Origin: Ensifer adhaerens | GTDB taxonomy: Bacteria > Pseudomonadota > Alphaproteobacteria > Rhizobiales > Rhizobiaceae | Length of the DNA stretch: 64,000 nt | NCBI RefSeq assembly: GCF_013283195.1 | Contig: NZ_JABEKT010000003.1 | Coordinates: 312,604 to 376,603 of the forward strand | Direction of reading: 5' to 3' | Shown: positions 51,556 to 61,444 of the stretch, piece by piece | How positions within the stretch are numbered: position 1 is the stretch's first letter | How the letters are laid out: each line of letters starts with the position of its first letter | The notes under the pieces: model-generated | Database searches by the model: none | What the model saw: the letters and a program-made list of their open reading frames with translations, nothing else | Told to the model about the DNA's origin: nothing | Translations under genes and position numbers: made by a program

Positions 51556-52899
51556 ATGTTCTCTGAACATCAACAGAGCGTGGGAGCACCAATCTTGCCA
51601 AGTTTTCCGTCCGGCCTCATCCGGATACTGGCCTTTTGCTTAGCCATTTCGTTTGGGTATCATCCAGCATTGGCCGGGACGAAAAAGTTTGGCCCCTTCT
51701 CGTTCGAGGAGAGCGACCCCAGCGTCATCACCCTCACCGGCGAGATCGACCTCTATTCCGCTCTGAATTTCAGGCGAGCACTTCATGCTTCGCAAGAAGC
51801 CAGATTGTTGGTGCTCGATAGCGTCGGTGGCGCTGTCCAGATGGCTCTGTTGATCGCCGACGACGTGCATGAGAGGCGCGTCTCCACCATTATCCCGAAA
51901 GGGAAAGGTTGCTACTCGGCTTGCGCTTTCATCTTTCTGGCAGGGGTAGAGCGCCAGGTGGACGGAGAGCTTGGCGTCCACCAGATCTCCAATGAATCGA
52001 ACGACCTTGTGAGCGCGCAGCTGTCAATTTCCGATATCATTGACATGCTCGCTCGCTTCGATACGCCGGCAGAAGTCATGACGACGATGTTCAAGACCCC
52101 GCCATCGCAAATGCATGTGTTCTCGAACGAGGAAATTGGCCGCTTCAAGCTCAACCGCAAGGCCCCGGCGTCAACGGCGATTGAATCAATTCCCTCAGCC
52201 CCAACTGTCAGCCAAGAGGGCACACCGCCCTTGACGGCAAACTCTACTGCGGGCGGCGCCGGTGAGCCAAGCAACCAACAAGTTGCCGCAGCCAACCCTA
52301 CGCCGATCGATCTCGGTCAGAGCGAGAAACTATCGGCGATTGAGGAGTTTGCCCGCAAGCCGACGCGTATCGCCGTTTACACGGGCCTTGACCTGTTTGG
52401 CGATGACCTCGGTTCGAAAAGGGCGATCGACGTAGCCGAATGCGCCAGGAGCTGCCTAAAAATGAACGGCGCCTGTAAGGCCTTCACCTTCAACGCCAAT
52501 CCGAAGATCGTGCGCGGACCGAACTGCTTCCTTAAAGCAAAGGAAGGTCGTGCGGATGGCAACTCAGTGGCCATCTCTGGAAAAATCCTGGCGAGCGCCG
52601 ATCCAGATCCGACGTCATTTAGCATGGGCACAATCGATCCGAAGAAGGCGCTATTCGAGGATGTCGATCTGCCTGGAGGCGATCTGGGCGTTCGTGCGTC
52701 GATCGCGAACGCATCGCCTCTTCAGTGCCGACTCGCTTGCATCGATAATGACCGTTGTGTTGCATTCACATACATCAAGAAGAAGCGGGAGTGCTGGATG
52801 AAAGGCGCCGTCGGCACACCACTCCTTAAGTCCGGTATGATTTCTGGTGTGAAGACCTTTGAAACCTTCGCGCCAGCGAGAATTGTAGGCCTCAACTGA
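51556..52899 (+). CDS. Exported ClpP/SppA-like domain protein with two PAN/Apple domains
   Basis: A 447-residue secreted protein. A signal peptide ends near residue 40 (HPALA). Residues 55-195 resemble the periplasmic ClpP-like fold: oxyanion-type DSVGGAVQMA at 88-97, GCYSACAFIFLAG with candidate nucleophile Ser121, and His142 (GELGVHQIS). After a Pro/Ala/Ser linker (about 200-265) come two PAN/Apple-like Cys-rich domains (about 273-345 and 360-432; AECARSCLKMNGACKAFTFN and LQCRLACIDNDRCVAFTYIK), which usually bind carbohydrate or protein. The combination suggests a secreted protease or binding protein; activity is unproven. Confidence 0.8.
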   Translation: MFSEHQQSVGAPILPSFPSGLIRILAFCLAISFGYHPALAGTKKFGPFSFEESDPSVITLTGEIDLYSALNFRRALHASQEARLLVLDSVGGAVQMALLIADDVHERRVSTIIPKGKGCYSACAFIFLAGVERQVDGELGVHQISNESNDLVSAQLSISDIIDMLARFDTPAEVMTTMFKTPPSQMHVFSNEEIGRFKLNRKAPASTAIESIPSAPTVSQEGTPPLTANSTAGGAGEPSNQQVAAANPTPIDLGQSEKLSAIEEFARKPTRIAVYTGLDLFGDDLGSKRAIDVAECARSCLKMNGACKAFTFNANPKIVRGPNCFLKAKEGRADGNSVAISGKILASADPDPTSFSMGTIDPKKALFEDVDLPGGDLGVRASIANASPLQCRLACIDNDRCVAFTYIKKKRECWMKGAVGTPLLKSGMISGVKTFETFAPARIVGLN

Positions 52900-52962
52900 C
52901 GAGCTGAACCGTTATCGCATTTTGCGAAAGAAACTATGCGTCGGCGGAGTTGGCAAGTTGCC

Positions 52963-53313
52963 TTAGCTTCGCAACGCTTTCAGAATCGCGCTCGCCCGAG
53001 CCAACGCCGCTTCGGCCGCGCTCAGTTCAATGGACACTGACAACAGTTCGCGGTTTGCCATTGCGAGCACCACTCGCATGACCTCATCAGAGTTTTTGGC
53101 AAGGAGGATGAGGTGCCATCCCTCGGGCCCGCGGTCGCCGGCCAGCCAATATTTCGCGGTTCTCCCGCTTGCCCCCGTCCATCGCATGATGGTTTTTATT
53201 GCACGGGCGCCACCACCCAGCTCCCGGCGCAATGCCGCTGCAATGGCGACAATATAGTCCTCTCGGATACCTCGCGTTTGCGCCGGAACAATTGTGCCCA
53301 TATTGGGAACCAT
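52963..53313 (-). CDS. Hypothetical helical protein divergent from the serine recombinase
   Basis: A 116-residue protein not firmly recognised. It begins MVPNMGTIVPAQTRG, then has a helix-turn-helix-like stretch (IKTIMRWTGASGRTAKYWLA) and GPEGWHLILLAKNSDEVMRV, ending in a helical Ala-rich tail. It is divergent from the recombinase across only 68 bp, so it may control it or be part of the same module. Starting at the second ATG (53301) is also possible. Confidence 0.65.
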   Translation of the reverse strand: MVPNMGTIVPAQTRGIREDYIVAIAAALRRELGGGARAIKTIMRWTGASGRTAKYWLAGDRGPEGWHLILLAKNSDEVMRVVLAMANRELLSVSIELSAAEAALARASAILKALRS

Positions 53314-53381
53314 GTTTCCCGCCTCCCCGGTCTATAATCTCCCACTCGAAGCTCAGCCCTAGAGCGAAATTTTGGCACGCC

Positions 53382-54959
53382 ATGGTCATCGATTGGACGC
53401 AGAAGGGTGACGCCAAACCGCCGTCACTTAAACAACCCAAAGTTCGAGCTGCCACCTATGTTCGGATGTCCACCGAGCATCAAAAATACTCGACCGACAA
53501 CCAGATCGCAGCGATCAGCCGCTACGCAGAGCAACATCATTTTGAAGTCGTGCGCACTTACGCCGACGAGGGGAAAAGCGGCCTCAGGCTCGTCGGACGA
53601 GATGCGCTTCAGGCACTGCTTCGTGATGTTGAAGACGGCATCGCCGGCTATGAGGCGATCCTTGTCTACGATGTCAGTCGCTGGGGGAGGTTCCAGGATC
53701 CAGACGAGGCCGCGGAAATCGAGCTGCGTTGCAAGCGCCACGGTATCCGTGTCCACTATTGCGCCGAGCAATTCAGCAATGACGGCAGCATCGGGTCTTC
53801 GATCATCAAGACCGTCAAGCGCGCCATGGCTGGCGAATATAGCCGCGAACTCTCCGTCAAGGTGTTTGCCGGCCAGGCGAACCTGATCCGGCTCGGTTTC
53901 CGGCAAGGCGGGCCCCCGGGATATGGCCTGAGACGCCTGCTTGTAGATCATGCCGGAAACGCAAAGGCTGAACTTGCCCGAGGGGAGCAAAAGAGCATCG
54001 CGACCGATCGCGTCATCCTTGTACCTGGTCCAGCGGATGAAATCCGCCTCGTGCGTCGTGTCTATCGCCTATTTGTCGACGAGCGGCGAAACGAAGCAGA
54101 GATCGCGGGGACACTAAACCAAGAAGGTCTTCTGAATGACTGCAGGCGTCCATGGACGCGCGGCACTGTGCATCAGATCCTAATCAACGAGAAGTATGTC
54201 GGCAACAACGTCTGGGCCCGAACATCTTTCAAACTGAAACAGGAGCATGTGAACAATCCCGAGGCCAACTGGATCCGAGCCGACGGGGTTTTCGAGGCAA
54301 TCATTGACTTCGCAACATTTGAAAAGGCACGAGCTATCGTTGTCGCCAGATCTGCACGTCTTTCAGATGAAGCAATGCTCGACAAATTGGCCGGTGTTCT
54401 CACGCGCAATGGCTACCTATCCGGCTTCCTGATTGACGAGGCGGACGAATGTCCCTCAAGCTGTTGCTACGCCAGTCGGTTCGGCACACTGCTGCGCGCA
54501 TATGCACTGGTAGGCTTCGTCCCCGACCGCGACTATCGTTATCTGGAAATCAATCGCACCCTTCGCCGCCTCTTCCCCGCAATCGTGGCCAACATCATCG
54601 AGGGATTGCAAGAGGCGGGTGGCACCGTCACACGAGATGCCGAGACAGACCTACTTACTGTCAATGAGGAGTTTACGGCGTCCGTCCTTATCTCACGATG
54701 TTTTCAGACAAGCATTGGAACGCTGCGGTGGAAGGTCAGGTTGGACACGGCGCTACGGCCCAATCTGACAGTGTTGGTCAGGATGGATCCCGACAACATC
54801 GCACCCTATGATTACTACTTGCTACCCCTGCTCGATATGCGTGAGGCGGTGCTGCGCCTTTGCGACAGCAACGGCCTTTCTCTGGACGCTTACCGATGTG
54901 AGTCCCTGTCGCGGTTTTATGCGATGGCCCGTCGCACCGCTCTTTTGGAGGTTGCCTAG
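53382..54959 (+). CDS. Large serine recombinase
   Basis: A 525-residue site-specific recombinase. The resolvase/invertase N-terminal domain (about 22-170) has RAATYVRMSTEHQKYSTDNQ with the nucleophile Ser30, the DEGKSGLRLVGRDAL region and YDVSRWGRFQDPDEAAEI. The recombinase domain (about 185-300) includes RRPWTRGTVHQILINEKYVG. The usual zinc-ribbon and coiled-coil end of phage integrases is not obvious; instead the C-terminus has DECPSSCCYASRFGTLLRAY and a further domain, a form found in rhizobial plasmid recombinases. The ATG at 53382 is chosen; an upstream extension crosses the divergent gene. It is followed with no spacer by two ParB-like genes. Confidence 0.88.
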   Translation: MVIDWTQKGDAKPPSLKQPKVRAATYVRMSTEHQKYSTDNQIAAISRYAEQHHFEVVRTYADEGKSGLRLVGRDALQALLRDVEDGIAGYEAILVYDVSRWGRFQDPDEAAEIELRCKRHGIRVHYCAEQFSNDGSIGSSIIKTVKRAMAGEYSRELSVKVFAGQANLIRLGFRQGGPPGYGLRRLLVDHAGNAKAELARGEQKSIATDRVILVPGPADEIRLVRRVYRLFVDERRNEAEIAGTLNQEGLLNDCRRPWTRGTVHQILINEKYVGNNVWARTSFKLKQEHVNNPEANWIRADGVFEAIIDFATFEKARAIVVARSARLSDEAMLDKLAGVLTRNGYLSGFLIDEADECPSSCCYASRFGTLLRAYALVGFVPDRDYRYLEINRTLRRLFPAIVANIIEGLQEAGGTVTRDAETDLLTVNEEFTASVLISRCFQTSIGTLRWKVRLDTALRPNLTVLVRMDPDNIAPYDYYLLPLLDMREAVLRLCDSNGLSLDAYRCESLSRFYAMARRTALLEVA

Positions 54960-55862
54960 ATGGTCGCGGTTCCAGCGCAAAAGATAGAAATGATCCCGAT
55001 CGAACGGTTGGCGGTCGTCAATCCACGGCTTCGAAACAAGAAGCAGTTCAAGGAGATCATCTCAAATATTGGCCAGATCGGCCTCAAACGGCCGATCACT
55101 GTCACCCGGCGAATGGAGGCAGGAGGTCCGTTCTATCATCTCGTTTGCGGCCAAGGCCGCCTTGAAGCCTTTATCGCGCTGGGCCAAGAACAGGTTCCAG
55201 CCCTTGTCGTGAATGCCAATCCTGAGGATTGCCTAGTCGCCAGCATAGTTGAGAACTGTGCCAGGCGGAAACACCGGGCGCTTGACCTTCTGCAAGACAT
55301 TGGCGGCATGAAGGAACGTGGACACAACGCTCCGGCTATTGCGCGGATGACTGGGCTTTCCGCGGAGTACGTCTATGCTGTCGTTCACCTCTTGGAAAAG
55401 GGTGAAGAGCGACTACTGAGAGCTGTCGACGCCGGGCAGATCCCGTTCACAGTAGCCCTTGAGATTGCCGACGCGGACGATCACGACGTTCAAGCAGCGC
55501 TGCAAACTGCCTATGAGAAGAACCTTCTTCGCGGCAGGAAACTGATTGCGGCGAAACGTATCGTCGAGGCGCGCAGGAACCGTGGCAAATCCGTGCACTA
55601 CAGCCCCAAACCTCGCCCTCCCACCATCTCATCAGAGGCCTTGTTGCGGGCCTATCAGGATGACGCGGACCGCAAGCGCATCCTCATTCGGCGCGCGGAA
55701 GCAGCGAAGGCGCGGCTTGCCTTCGTCACCGAAGCGATGCGTAGGCTGATCAGCGATTCTGAATTTAAGGGAGTTCTGGAGGAGGAAGGCTTGATCAGCC
55801 TGCCCGAAACCCTGGCGACCCGGCTAATCGCAGAAAGGGGACGTCAGAATGAAAGACCGTGA
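54960..55862 (+). CDS. ParB/RepB-like DNA-binding protein 1
   Basis: A 300-residue protein with a ParB N-terminal CTPase-like domain: IPIERLAVVNPRLR at the start, GQGRLEAFIALG (64-75, the usual GxxR loop) and SIVENCARRKHRALDLL (ENxxR at 98-102). A helix-turn-helix region follows (HNAPAIARMTGLSAEYVYAV), then a RepB-like C-terminal part. The start codon follows the recombinase stop directly (TAG-ATG), and its end overlaps the next gene by 14 bp, so the three form one tight operon. It need not be a segregation protein: no ParA/RepA and no repC lie nearby. Confidence 0.82.
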   Translation: MVAVPAQKIEMIPIERLAVVNPRLRNKKQFKEIISNIGQIGLKRPITVTRRMEAGGPFYHLVCGQGRLEAFIALGQEQVPALVVNANPEDCLVASIVENCARRKHRALDLLQDIGGMKERGHNAPAIARMTGLSAEYVYAVVHLLEKGEERLLRAVDAGQIPFTVALEIADADDHDVQAALQTAYEKNLLRGRKLIAAKRIVEARRNRGKSVHYSPKPRPPTISSEALLRAYQDDADRKRILIRRAEAAKARLAFVTEAMRRLISDSEFKGVLEEEGLISLPETLATRLIAERGRQNERP

Positions 55863-56739
55863 AACCAAGGCCCCTGTCGCGCTGGCCTTTGAAATGACGA
55901 GCTTGCGGATCCCGATCGCCGAGATATTGCCGCTCAAACAGCTCCCGCCAAACGTGACCAAGTCGATGAAGTACGCCCAAATAGCGTCCTCGATTGCTGA
56001 GCTCGGATTGATTGAGCCGCCCGTCGTAATCCGTGACAAAGCGGATCCCACAGTGTTTCATCTGCTCGACGGTCACATTCGTATCGATGTCCTCAAGAAG
56101 TTGGGCGAGACGGAGGTGGTCTGCCTGGTCGCGATCGAAGACGAGGCATTCACCTACAATCGCCGAATTAGCCGCCTGGCGACGATCCAGGAACACAAAA
56201 TGATCCTGACTGCCATCGAGAAGGGTGTGCCTCAAGAGCGGCTGGCGCGAGCATTGAACGTGAACATCCACAGCATCCAGCAGAAGAAGAGCTTGCTTGA
56301 CGGCATTTGTCCCGAAGCAATCGACCTTCTAAAGGACAAGCATGTCCCAGTGAACACCATTGGTCAGCTGAAGAAAATGAAGCCGATGCGCCAGATTGAA
56401 TCGGCGCAGTTGATGACCGCGATGAACAAGTATTCAATCACCTATGCGCGTTCGCTGGTCGCGGCCACGCCAGAATCGATGCTCGTTCGACCGAAGAAGC
56501 CGATCCGCGGCCTCAGCGGCGATCAGATCGCGCTCATGGAAAATGAAGCAGCCAACCTCGACCGCGAGTTTAAGACGATCGAGCAAGACTATGGTGCCGA
56601 TCACCTCGACCTCGTTTTGACCACCGGATACCTCACACGTCTGCTCAGCAACGCCCGGGTTGTGCGATATCTCGCCCAAAAGTTTCCGGACATCCTGGCG
56701 GAGTTTCAGAAGATTACGGAACTGCGAAAGGCAGCCTGA
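55849..56739 (+). CDS. ParB/RepB-like DNA-binding protein 2 (degenerate CTP motif)
   Basis: A 296-residue paralogue of the preceding protein with the same layout: IPIAEILPLKQLPPNVTKSM, the GxxR loop as LLDGHIRIDVLKKLGE (Gly75, Arg78), and an HTH (VPQERLARALNVNIHSIQQK). Where the ENxxR motif is expected it reads SRLATIQEHKM, so CTP binding and hydrolysis of the ParB type are probably lost. The C-terminal half (KYSITYARSLVAATPE, then KKPIRGLSGDQIALMENEAA) is typical of RepB-C. It is encoded in the recombinase operon and overlaps protein 1 by 14 bp. Confidence 0.82.
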   Translation: MKDRETKAPVALAFEMTSLRIPIAEILPLKQLPPNVTKSMKYAQIASSIAELGLIEPPVVIRDKADPTVFHLLDGHIRIDVLKKLGETEVVCLVAIEDEAFTYNRRISRLATIQEHKMILTAIEKGVPQERLARALNVNIHSIQQKKSLLDGICPEAIDLLKDKHVPVNTIGQLKKMKPMRQIESAQLMTAMNKYSITYARSLVAATPESMLVRPKKPIRGLSGDQIALMENEAANLDREFKTIEQDYGADHLDLVLTTGYLTRLLSNARVVRYLAQKFPDILAEFQKITELRKAA

Positions 56740-56808
56740 TCGCAAGGCCCGCGACTTCTCGGCCGCCCCGAGTTGGCAATGAAATAAGAAAACTCAACTC
56801 TCTTTCGC

Positions 56809-56826
56809 CTTGAAAGGAGTCGAACC
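56809..56826. repeat. tRNA T-arm-like sequence, right copy of an 18-bp direct repeat
   Basis: CTTGAAAGGAGTCGAACC, the same orientation and 16 of 18 bases identical to 47427-47444. On the minus strand it reads GGTTCGACTCC, a T-arm. Together they bracket 9.4 kb containing the recombinase operon and may mark the ends of an integrated element, though the imperfect identity argues for caution. Confidence 0.4.
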
Positions 56827-57098
56827 ATCGTTGCCTCTGGGAAACTGTCGAGCTTGTGAACCAGTTACTCGGTAAATGATCGCAAAAAGTGTCGGCAGCG
56901 TCGGTGTCAGGACTTGTTCGCGCGCGGCTTGACCGGCAAAAAGGGTCGCGCGCCAAGAGGTTTAGCATAGCGCCGGCCAAGCCACCGGCAAATGAGCGAA
57001 GAATTGTCGCCGGTCGGATGCAGGTTTTTCAGCAGGCCGCATGATGCTCAACGCATTGCCAGCACCATCAGGGAAACGACGGCGGCGAGCTACCCGTC

Positions 57099-57126
57099 GG
57101 GGGACTCGCCCTCCCAGGCGAGCCCC
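57099..57126 (-). terminator. Hairpin downstream of groEL
   Basis: GGGGGACTCGCC (57099-57110) and GGCGAGCCCC (57117-57126) form a GC-rich stem with a one-base bulge, 17 bp beyond the groEL stop on the minus strand. No T run follows, so it may act as a processing or stability hairpin instead. Confidence 0.45.
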
Positions 57127-57143
57127 GCTTCTATGTCACGGTC

Positions 57144-58784
<1,641 letters not shown>

Positions 58785-58829
58785 TCAATAGGCAGCTATA
58801 TTTGACTGATGGGTTGTAGCGCCGGCCGA

Positions 58830-59144
58830 TCAGGCGGCTTTCTTCTGTGCCGCCTCGACTTCGATGACACCGAGAACGTCGCTTTCCTTCATGATCAGCA
58901 GGTCTTCGCCGTTGATCTTGATTTCCGTGCCCGACCATTTGCCGAACAGGACACGGTCGCCGGCCTTGACATCGAGCGGCTGCACCTGGCCAGCCTCGTT
59001 TCGAACGCCGGAACCAACGGCGATGACCTCGCCTTCCTGCGGCTTTTCCTTGGCGGTATCGGGGATGATGATGCCGCCTTTCGTCTTTTCCTCGGACTCG
59101 ATGCGGCGCACGAGAATGCGATCGTGAAGCGGTCGGAAGGTCAT
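58830..59144 (-). CDS. groES: Co-chaperonin GroES
   Basis: A 104-residue lid protein of Gro[22 protein letters not shown], the mobile loop [16 protein letters not shown], and [30 protein letters not shown] lies before the ATG at 59144, which rules out the longer upstream frame. It is first in the operon with groEL. Confidence 0.97.
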   Translation of the reverse strand: MTFRPLHDRILVRRIESEEKTKGGIIIPDTAKEKPQEGEVIAVGSGVRNEAGQVQPLDVKAGDRVLFGKWSGTEIKINGEDLLIMKESDVLGVIEVEAAQKKAA

Positions 59145-59247
59145 GTTTTCCTCCATGGACAAACGATGATGATCAATAGGTCCCTTTCCGGGCCGGGAGA
59201 CCAATCCGGAACGGGTGCCGGACCCATGAGGCATCCGGCGGCGATCG

Positions 59248-59276
59248 ATTTAATTTTGCGGAATTCCGGTTTCAAG
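59248..59276 (-). promoter_or_regulatory. Heat-shock (RpoH)-like promoter of groESL
   Basis: On the minus strand CTTGAAA (59276-59270) is followed after 15 nt by ATTAAAT (59254-59248), resembling the RpoH-type -35 and a -10 element. It is about 100 bp upstream of groES. No CIRCE element was recognised, so RpoH control is the more likely mode. Confidence 0.55.
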
Positions 59277-59421
59277 GGTCTCTGGCAAAAAAATAGCAGT
59301 CAACCTTCTTTGCTGCCAACCAACTGTTCCAGAACCGAAATTCGTCTCGACAACCAATTTTTGATTGCACAGCGAGTGCGCCTTTGGCAGCATTGTCCTG
59401 TTCGTTGTTTGGAGATGGAGC

Positions 59422-59694
59422 ATGAAGTTTTCATCAGACCTGGAGCAACAACTCCATGGATATGGCCTGACCACAGCGCATATTCTCTACCGCATTCCCG
59501 ATTTCGAATCCGTGCTGCAGAGCTATGTCTGGCAGCACTATGACGTTGCGCCAGAGTTTCCGGAGATGAGGAGATTTCTCAATTTCTGGCAGCAGACACT
59601 CGATGGCCCGCTACATTCCATCCGCTATTCGCACAGACGGCTGATAGGCCCGAACGAATGGCGCCAGATCGATGGGGAATTCGATCTGCACTAG
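59422..59694 (+). CDS. usg: Usg-family protein
   Basis: A 90-residue protein of the alphaproteobacterial Usg family (first noted near trpF in Caulobacter): LHGYGLTTAHILYRIPDFES, LQSYVWQHYDVAPEFPEMRR and LHSIRYSHRRLIGPNEWRQI. Its function is unknown; on rhizobial replicons it often sits among heat-shock genes, as here. GGAGATGGAGC precedes the ATG at 59422. Confidence 0.85.
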   Translation: MKFSSDLEQQLHGYGLTTAHILYRIPDFESVLQSYVWQHYDVAPEFPEMRRFLNFWQQTLDGPLHSIRYSHRRLIGPNEWRQIDGEFDLH

Positions 59695-59804
59695 CAAAGT
59701 GTCTGGTGACGGACATTGAGGTCATCACCCTGCAGGGCATCCTCGACGCCCTGCAGTATCATTGGTCCAAGCGCCGCTGTTCCAACGCTTAGACGTTCCC
59801 GGAG

Positions 59805-60104
59805 CTATAGCATTTGCTGGTTGCTGCCGCGCGTGTTTCGCCCCGCGACGGCGATGTCGACTGTTGGGGCGATCAAATCATGTTTTTCCGCGAAGGCAAC
59901 AAAAACGCCTCGGGCGGTCTCTGCCTCGATTTCGCCCCTCAGTGCGGCTCGGCAGGCTTTCAATGCGAATGCGCGGGCTGGATCATGAGGGGAAGCTGGC
60001 CAGTCCATCAGAAGCCGGTAAGCTTGCATCACCGTGCGGACTTCCGTCGGGATACCGAGGCCCGTCAGAATGGTTACGGGTGTTTCGAACATATCGGGTT
60101 TCAT
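59805..60104 (-). CDS. DUF982-domain protein
   Basis: A 99-residue protein of the rhizobial DUF982 family: FETPVTILTGLGIPTEVRTV, MQAYRLLMDWPASPHDPARA, and CRAALRGEIEAETARGVFVA. Function unknown; such genes occur in many copies on rhizobial plasmids. AAGGAGAGCACC precedes the start. A second member is at 60979, so the pair flanks hsp20. Confidence 0.85.
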   Translation of the reverse strand: MKPDMFETPVTILTGLGIPTEVRTVMQAYRLLMDWPASPHDPARAFALKACRAALRGEIEAETARGVFVAFAEKHDLIAPTVDIAVAGRNTRGSNQQML

Positions 60105-60145
60105 GGTGCTCTCCTTTCACAAGCCCGATCGTTGAACGGAGAAAG

Positions 60146-60165
60146 GGGCGCCGACTGCGGCGCCC
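60146..60165 (-). terminator. Hairpin between hsp20 and the DUF982 gene
   Basis: GGGCGCC (60146-60152) and GGCGCCC (60159-60165) form a perfect 7-bp stem with a 6-nt loop; on the minus strand it is followed by CTTTC. It comes 19 bases after the hsp20 stop, so it probably ends or attenuates that transcript. Confidence 0.5.
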
Positions 60166-60183
60166 ACGCATGCACTGATCATC

Positions 60184-60660
60184 TCAGGCGGCCGGTCGGC
60201 TCCCGATCTTTGGAGCGTTCTGCGTCCCTGCGAGAGTTGCGTTCGTCTGGATGTCGATTTTCCGCGCCTTCATTGCCTCGGGGATTTCCCGGACCAGATC
60301 AATGGACAGCAACCCGTTTGTCAGATCGGCGCCGGAAACCCTGACGTGGTCCGCCAACTCGAAGCGGTGCTCGAAGGGACGGCCCGCGATCCCACGATGC
60401 AGATAGCCTTCGCCCTGAGGTTCGCCCTTGTTGCCGGCAATCGTCAGCAGGTTCGACTGAAATGTGAGGTTGAGATCATCCTGCGAAAAACCGGCGACGG
60501 CGACCGTGATGCGGTAGGTATCGTCACCCGTCTTGACGATATCGTAGGGTGGCCAGTCGCTGACGGTACGGGCACGCTGCGCATTCTCCAGAAGATTGAA
60601 TACGCGATCGAAGCCAACGCTCGAGCGGAAGAGTGGTGCGTAGTCATAAGATGTTGCCAT
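60184..60660 (-). CDS. Small heat-shock protein, Hsp20/IbpA type
   Basis: A 158-residue alpha-crystallin-domain holdase. YAPLFRSSVGFDRVFNLLEN is the IbpA-type start, the core reads VKTGDDTYRITVAVAGFSQD, and the end of the domain is LTNGLLSIDLVREIPEAMKA. The start at 60660 is chosen because AGGAGG lies eight bases upstream; 60666 would be too close. It lies downstream of a CTTGAAA box (60768-60774), suggesting RpoH control along with groESL. Confidence 0.93.
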   Translation of the reverse strand: MATSYDYAPLFRSSVGFDRVFNLLENAQRARTVSDWPPYDIVKTGDDTYRITVAVAGFSQDDLNLTFQSNLLTIAGNKGEPQGEGYLHRGIAGRPFEHRFELADHVRVSGADLTNGLLSIDLVREIPEAMKARKIDIQTNATLAGTQNAPKIGSRPAA

Positions 60661-60745
60661 AGCCATATCCTCCTTGAAGCAACATGGATACGGGGGCGCC
60701 AGACGCCCCAGCACTTGCTGGCGCTTAGAGCCACCAGCGATATTG

Positions 60746-60774
60746 AGTTGGTTTTTATCGCCTGCAGTTTCAAG
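60746..60774 (-). promoter_or_regulatory. Possible RpoH-type promoter of hsp20
   Basis: On the minus strand CTTGAAA (60774-60768) is followed, 15 nt on, by a poorly matching -10. It matches the -35 box of the groESL promoter exactly and lies about 90 bp before the hsp20 start. The -10 is weak, so confidence is limited. Confidence 0.35.
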
Positions 60775-60978
60775 ATTCTGGCTGCAAAAAATGCAGGCTT
60801 TCAAAGGCCCTTTGACAAGTCTCGGACAGCCAACGGCATGAACTGGGAATCCTTTGGAGATGACACCAAGCCTCGTATCCTCGGTCATCGACCGGGGACG
60901 CTATCGCACACTGTGTGGGTGGCTCGCACATTCCGAAAGCTGATTGGGACACACATAGTGCCCCAATCGCAGCGCTTT

Positions 60979-61281
60979 TCAGGCGACTGATCGCTGTCCG
61001 CCGGAGCCGGGGCGAGCGAAATTAGCTTCTGCCGCAGTCGCAGACATGCCAGCGTCAAGACAGGCGTCAACAAACGCCTCTCGAGCGATCGCAACCGGCG
61101 TTACCCGGTTCAGGGCGCGACGACAGGCTTGAACCGCACGATTGTGCTTTCTGCCGCGCAGCATAGACCAATCCGCTTCGAGGAAATCGAGCGCGTCGTT
61201 GACTGTTGAGAAAATGTGCTCGGTTCCGTCTTTCAAACGGAGTGAGACGGGCGACATCCAAATCATTTCCGGATTGAACAT
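60979..61281 (-). CDS. DUF982-domain protein (second copy)
   Basis: A 100-residue DUF982 protein, distantly similar to that at 59805: MFNPEMIWMSPVSLRLKDGT, DALDFLEADWSMLRGRKHNR and AVQACRRALNRVTPVAIARE. GAAAGGAGGATGCC precedes the start at 61281, so the longer frame from 61305 is rejected. Role unknown. Confidence 0.83.
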   Translation of the reverse strand: MFNPEMIWMSPVSLRLKDGTEHIFSTVNDALDFLEADWSMLRGRKHNRAVQACRRALNRVTPVAIAREAFVDACLDAGMSATAAEANFARPGSGGQRSVA

Positions 61282-61444
61282 GGCATCCTCCTTTCGCACA
61301 CACACCCGGATGAAAAAGAAGCATTAAAGATGTTGGCGCGAGCTGCATCGATGTCAAGAGCAGAATCCCTTCGTTTTGCGTGGACGAATTGGCATCTTGT
61401 CGAACGATTTCATCGCACTATCCTGTAGCAAGGAGGAGAGATCG

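Larger units (their letters stand above)
56740..57143. other. Intergenic region between the ParB-like operon and groEL
   Basis: 404 bp with no credible gene. It holds the right copy of the T-arm-like repeat (56809-56826) and a hairpin near groEL (57099-57126). Base use is ordinary. Confidence 0.6.

Noticed and set aside
53199..53381. Longer start for the serine recombinase
   Set aside because: The extension covers the divergent hypothetical gene and lacks the family start; the resolvase domain begins soon after 53382.
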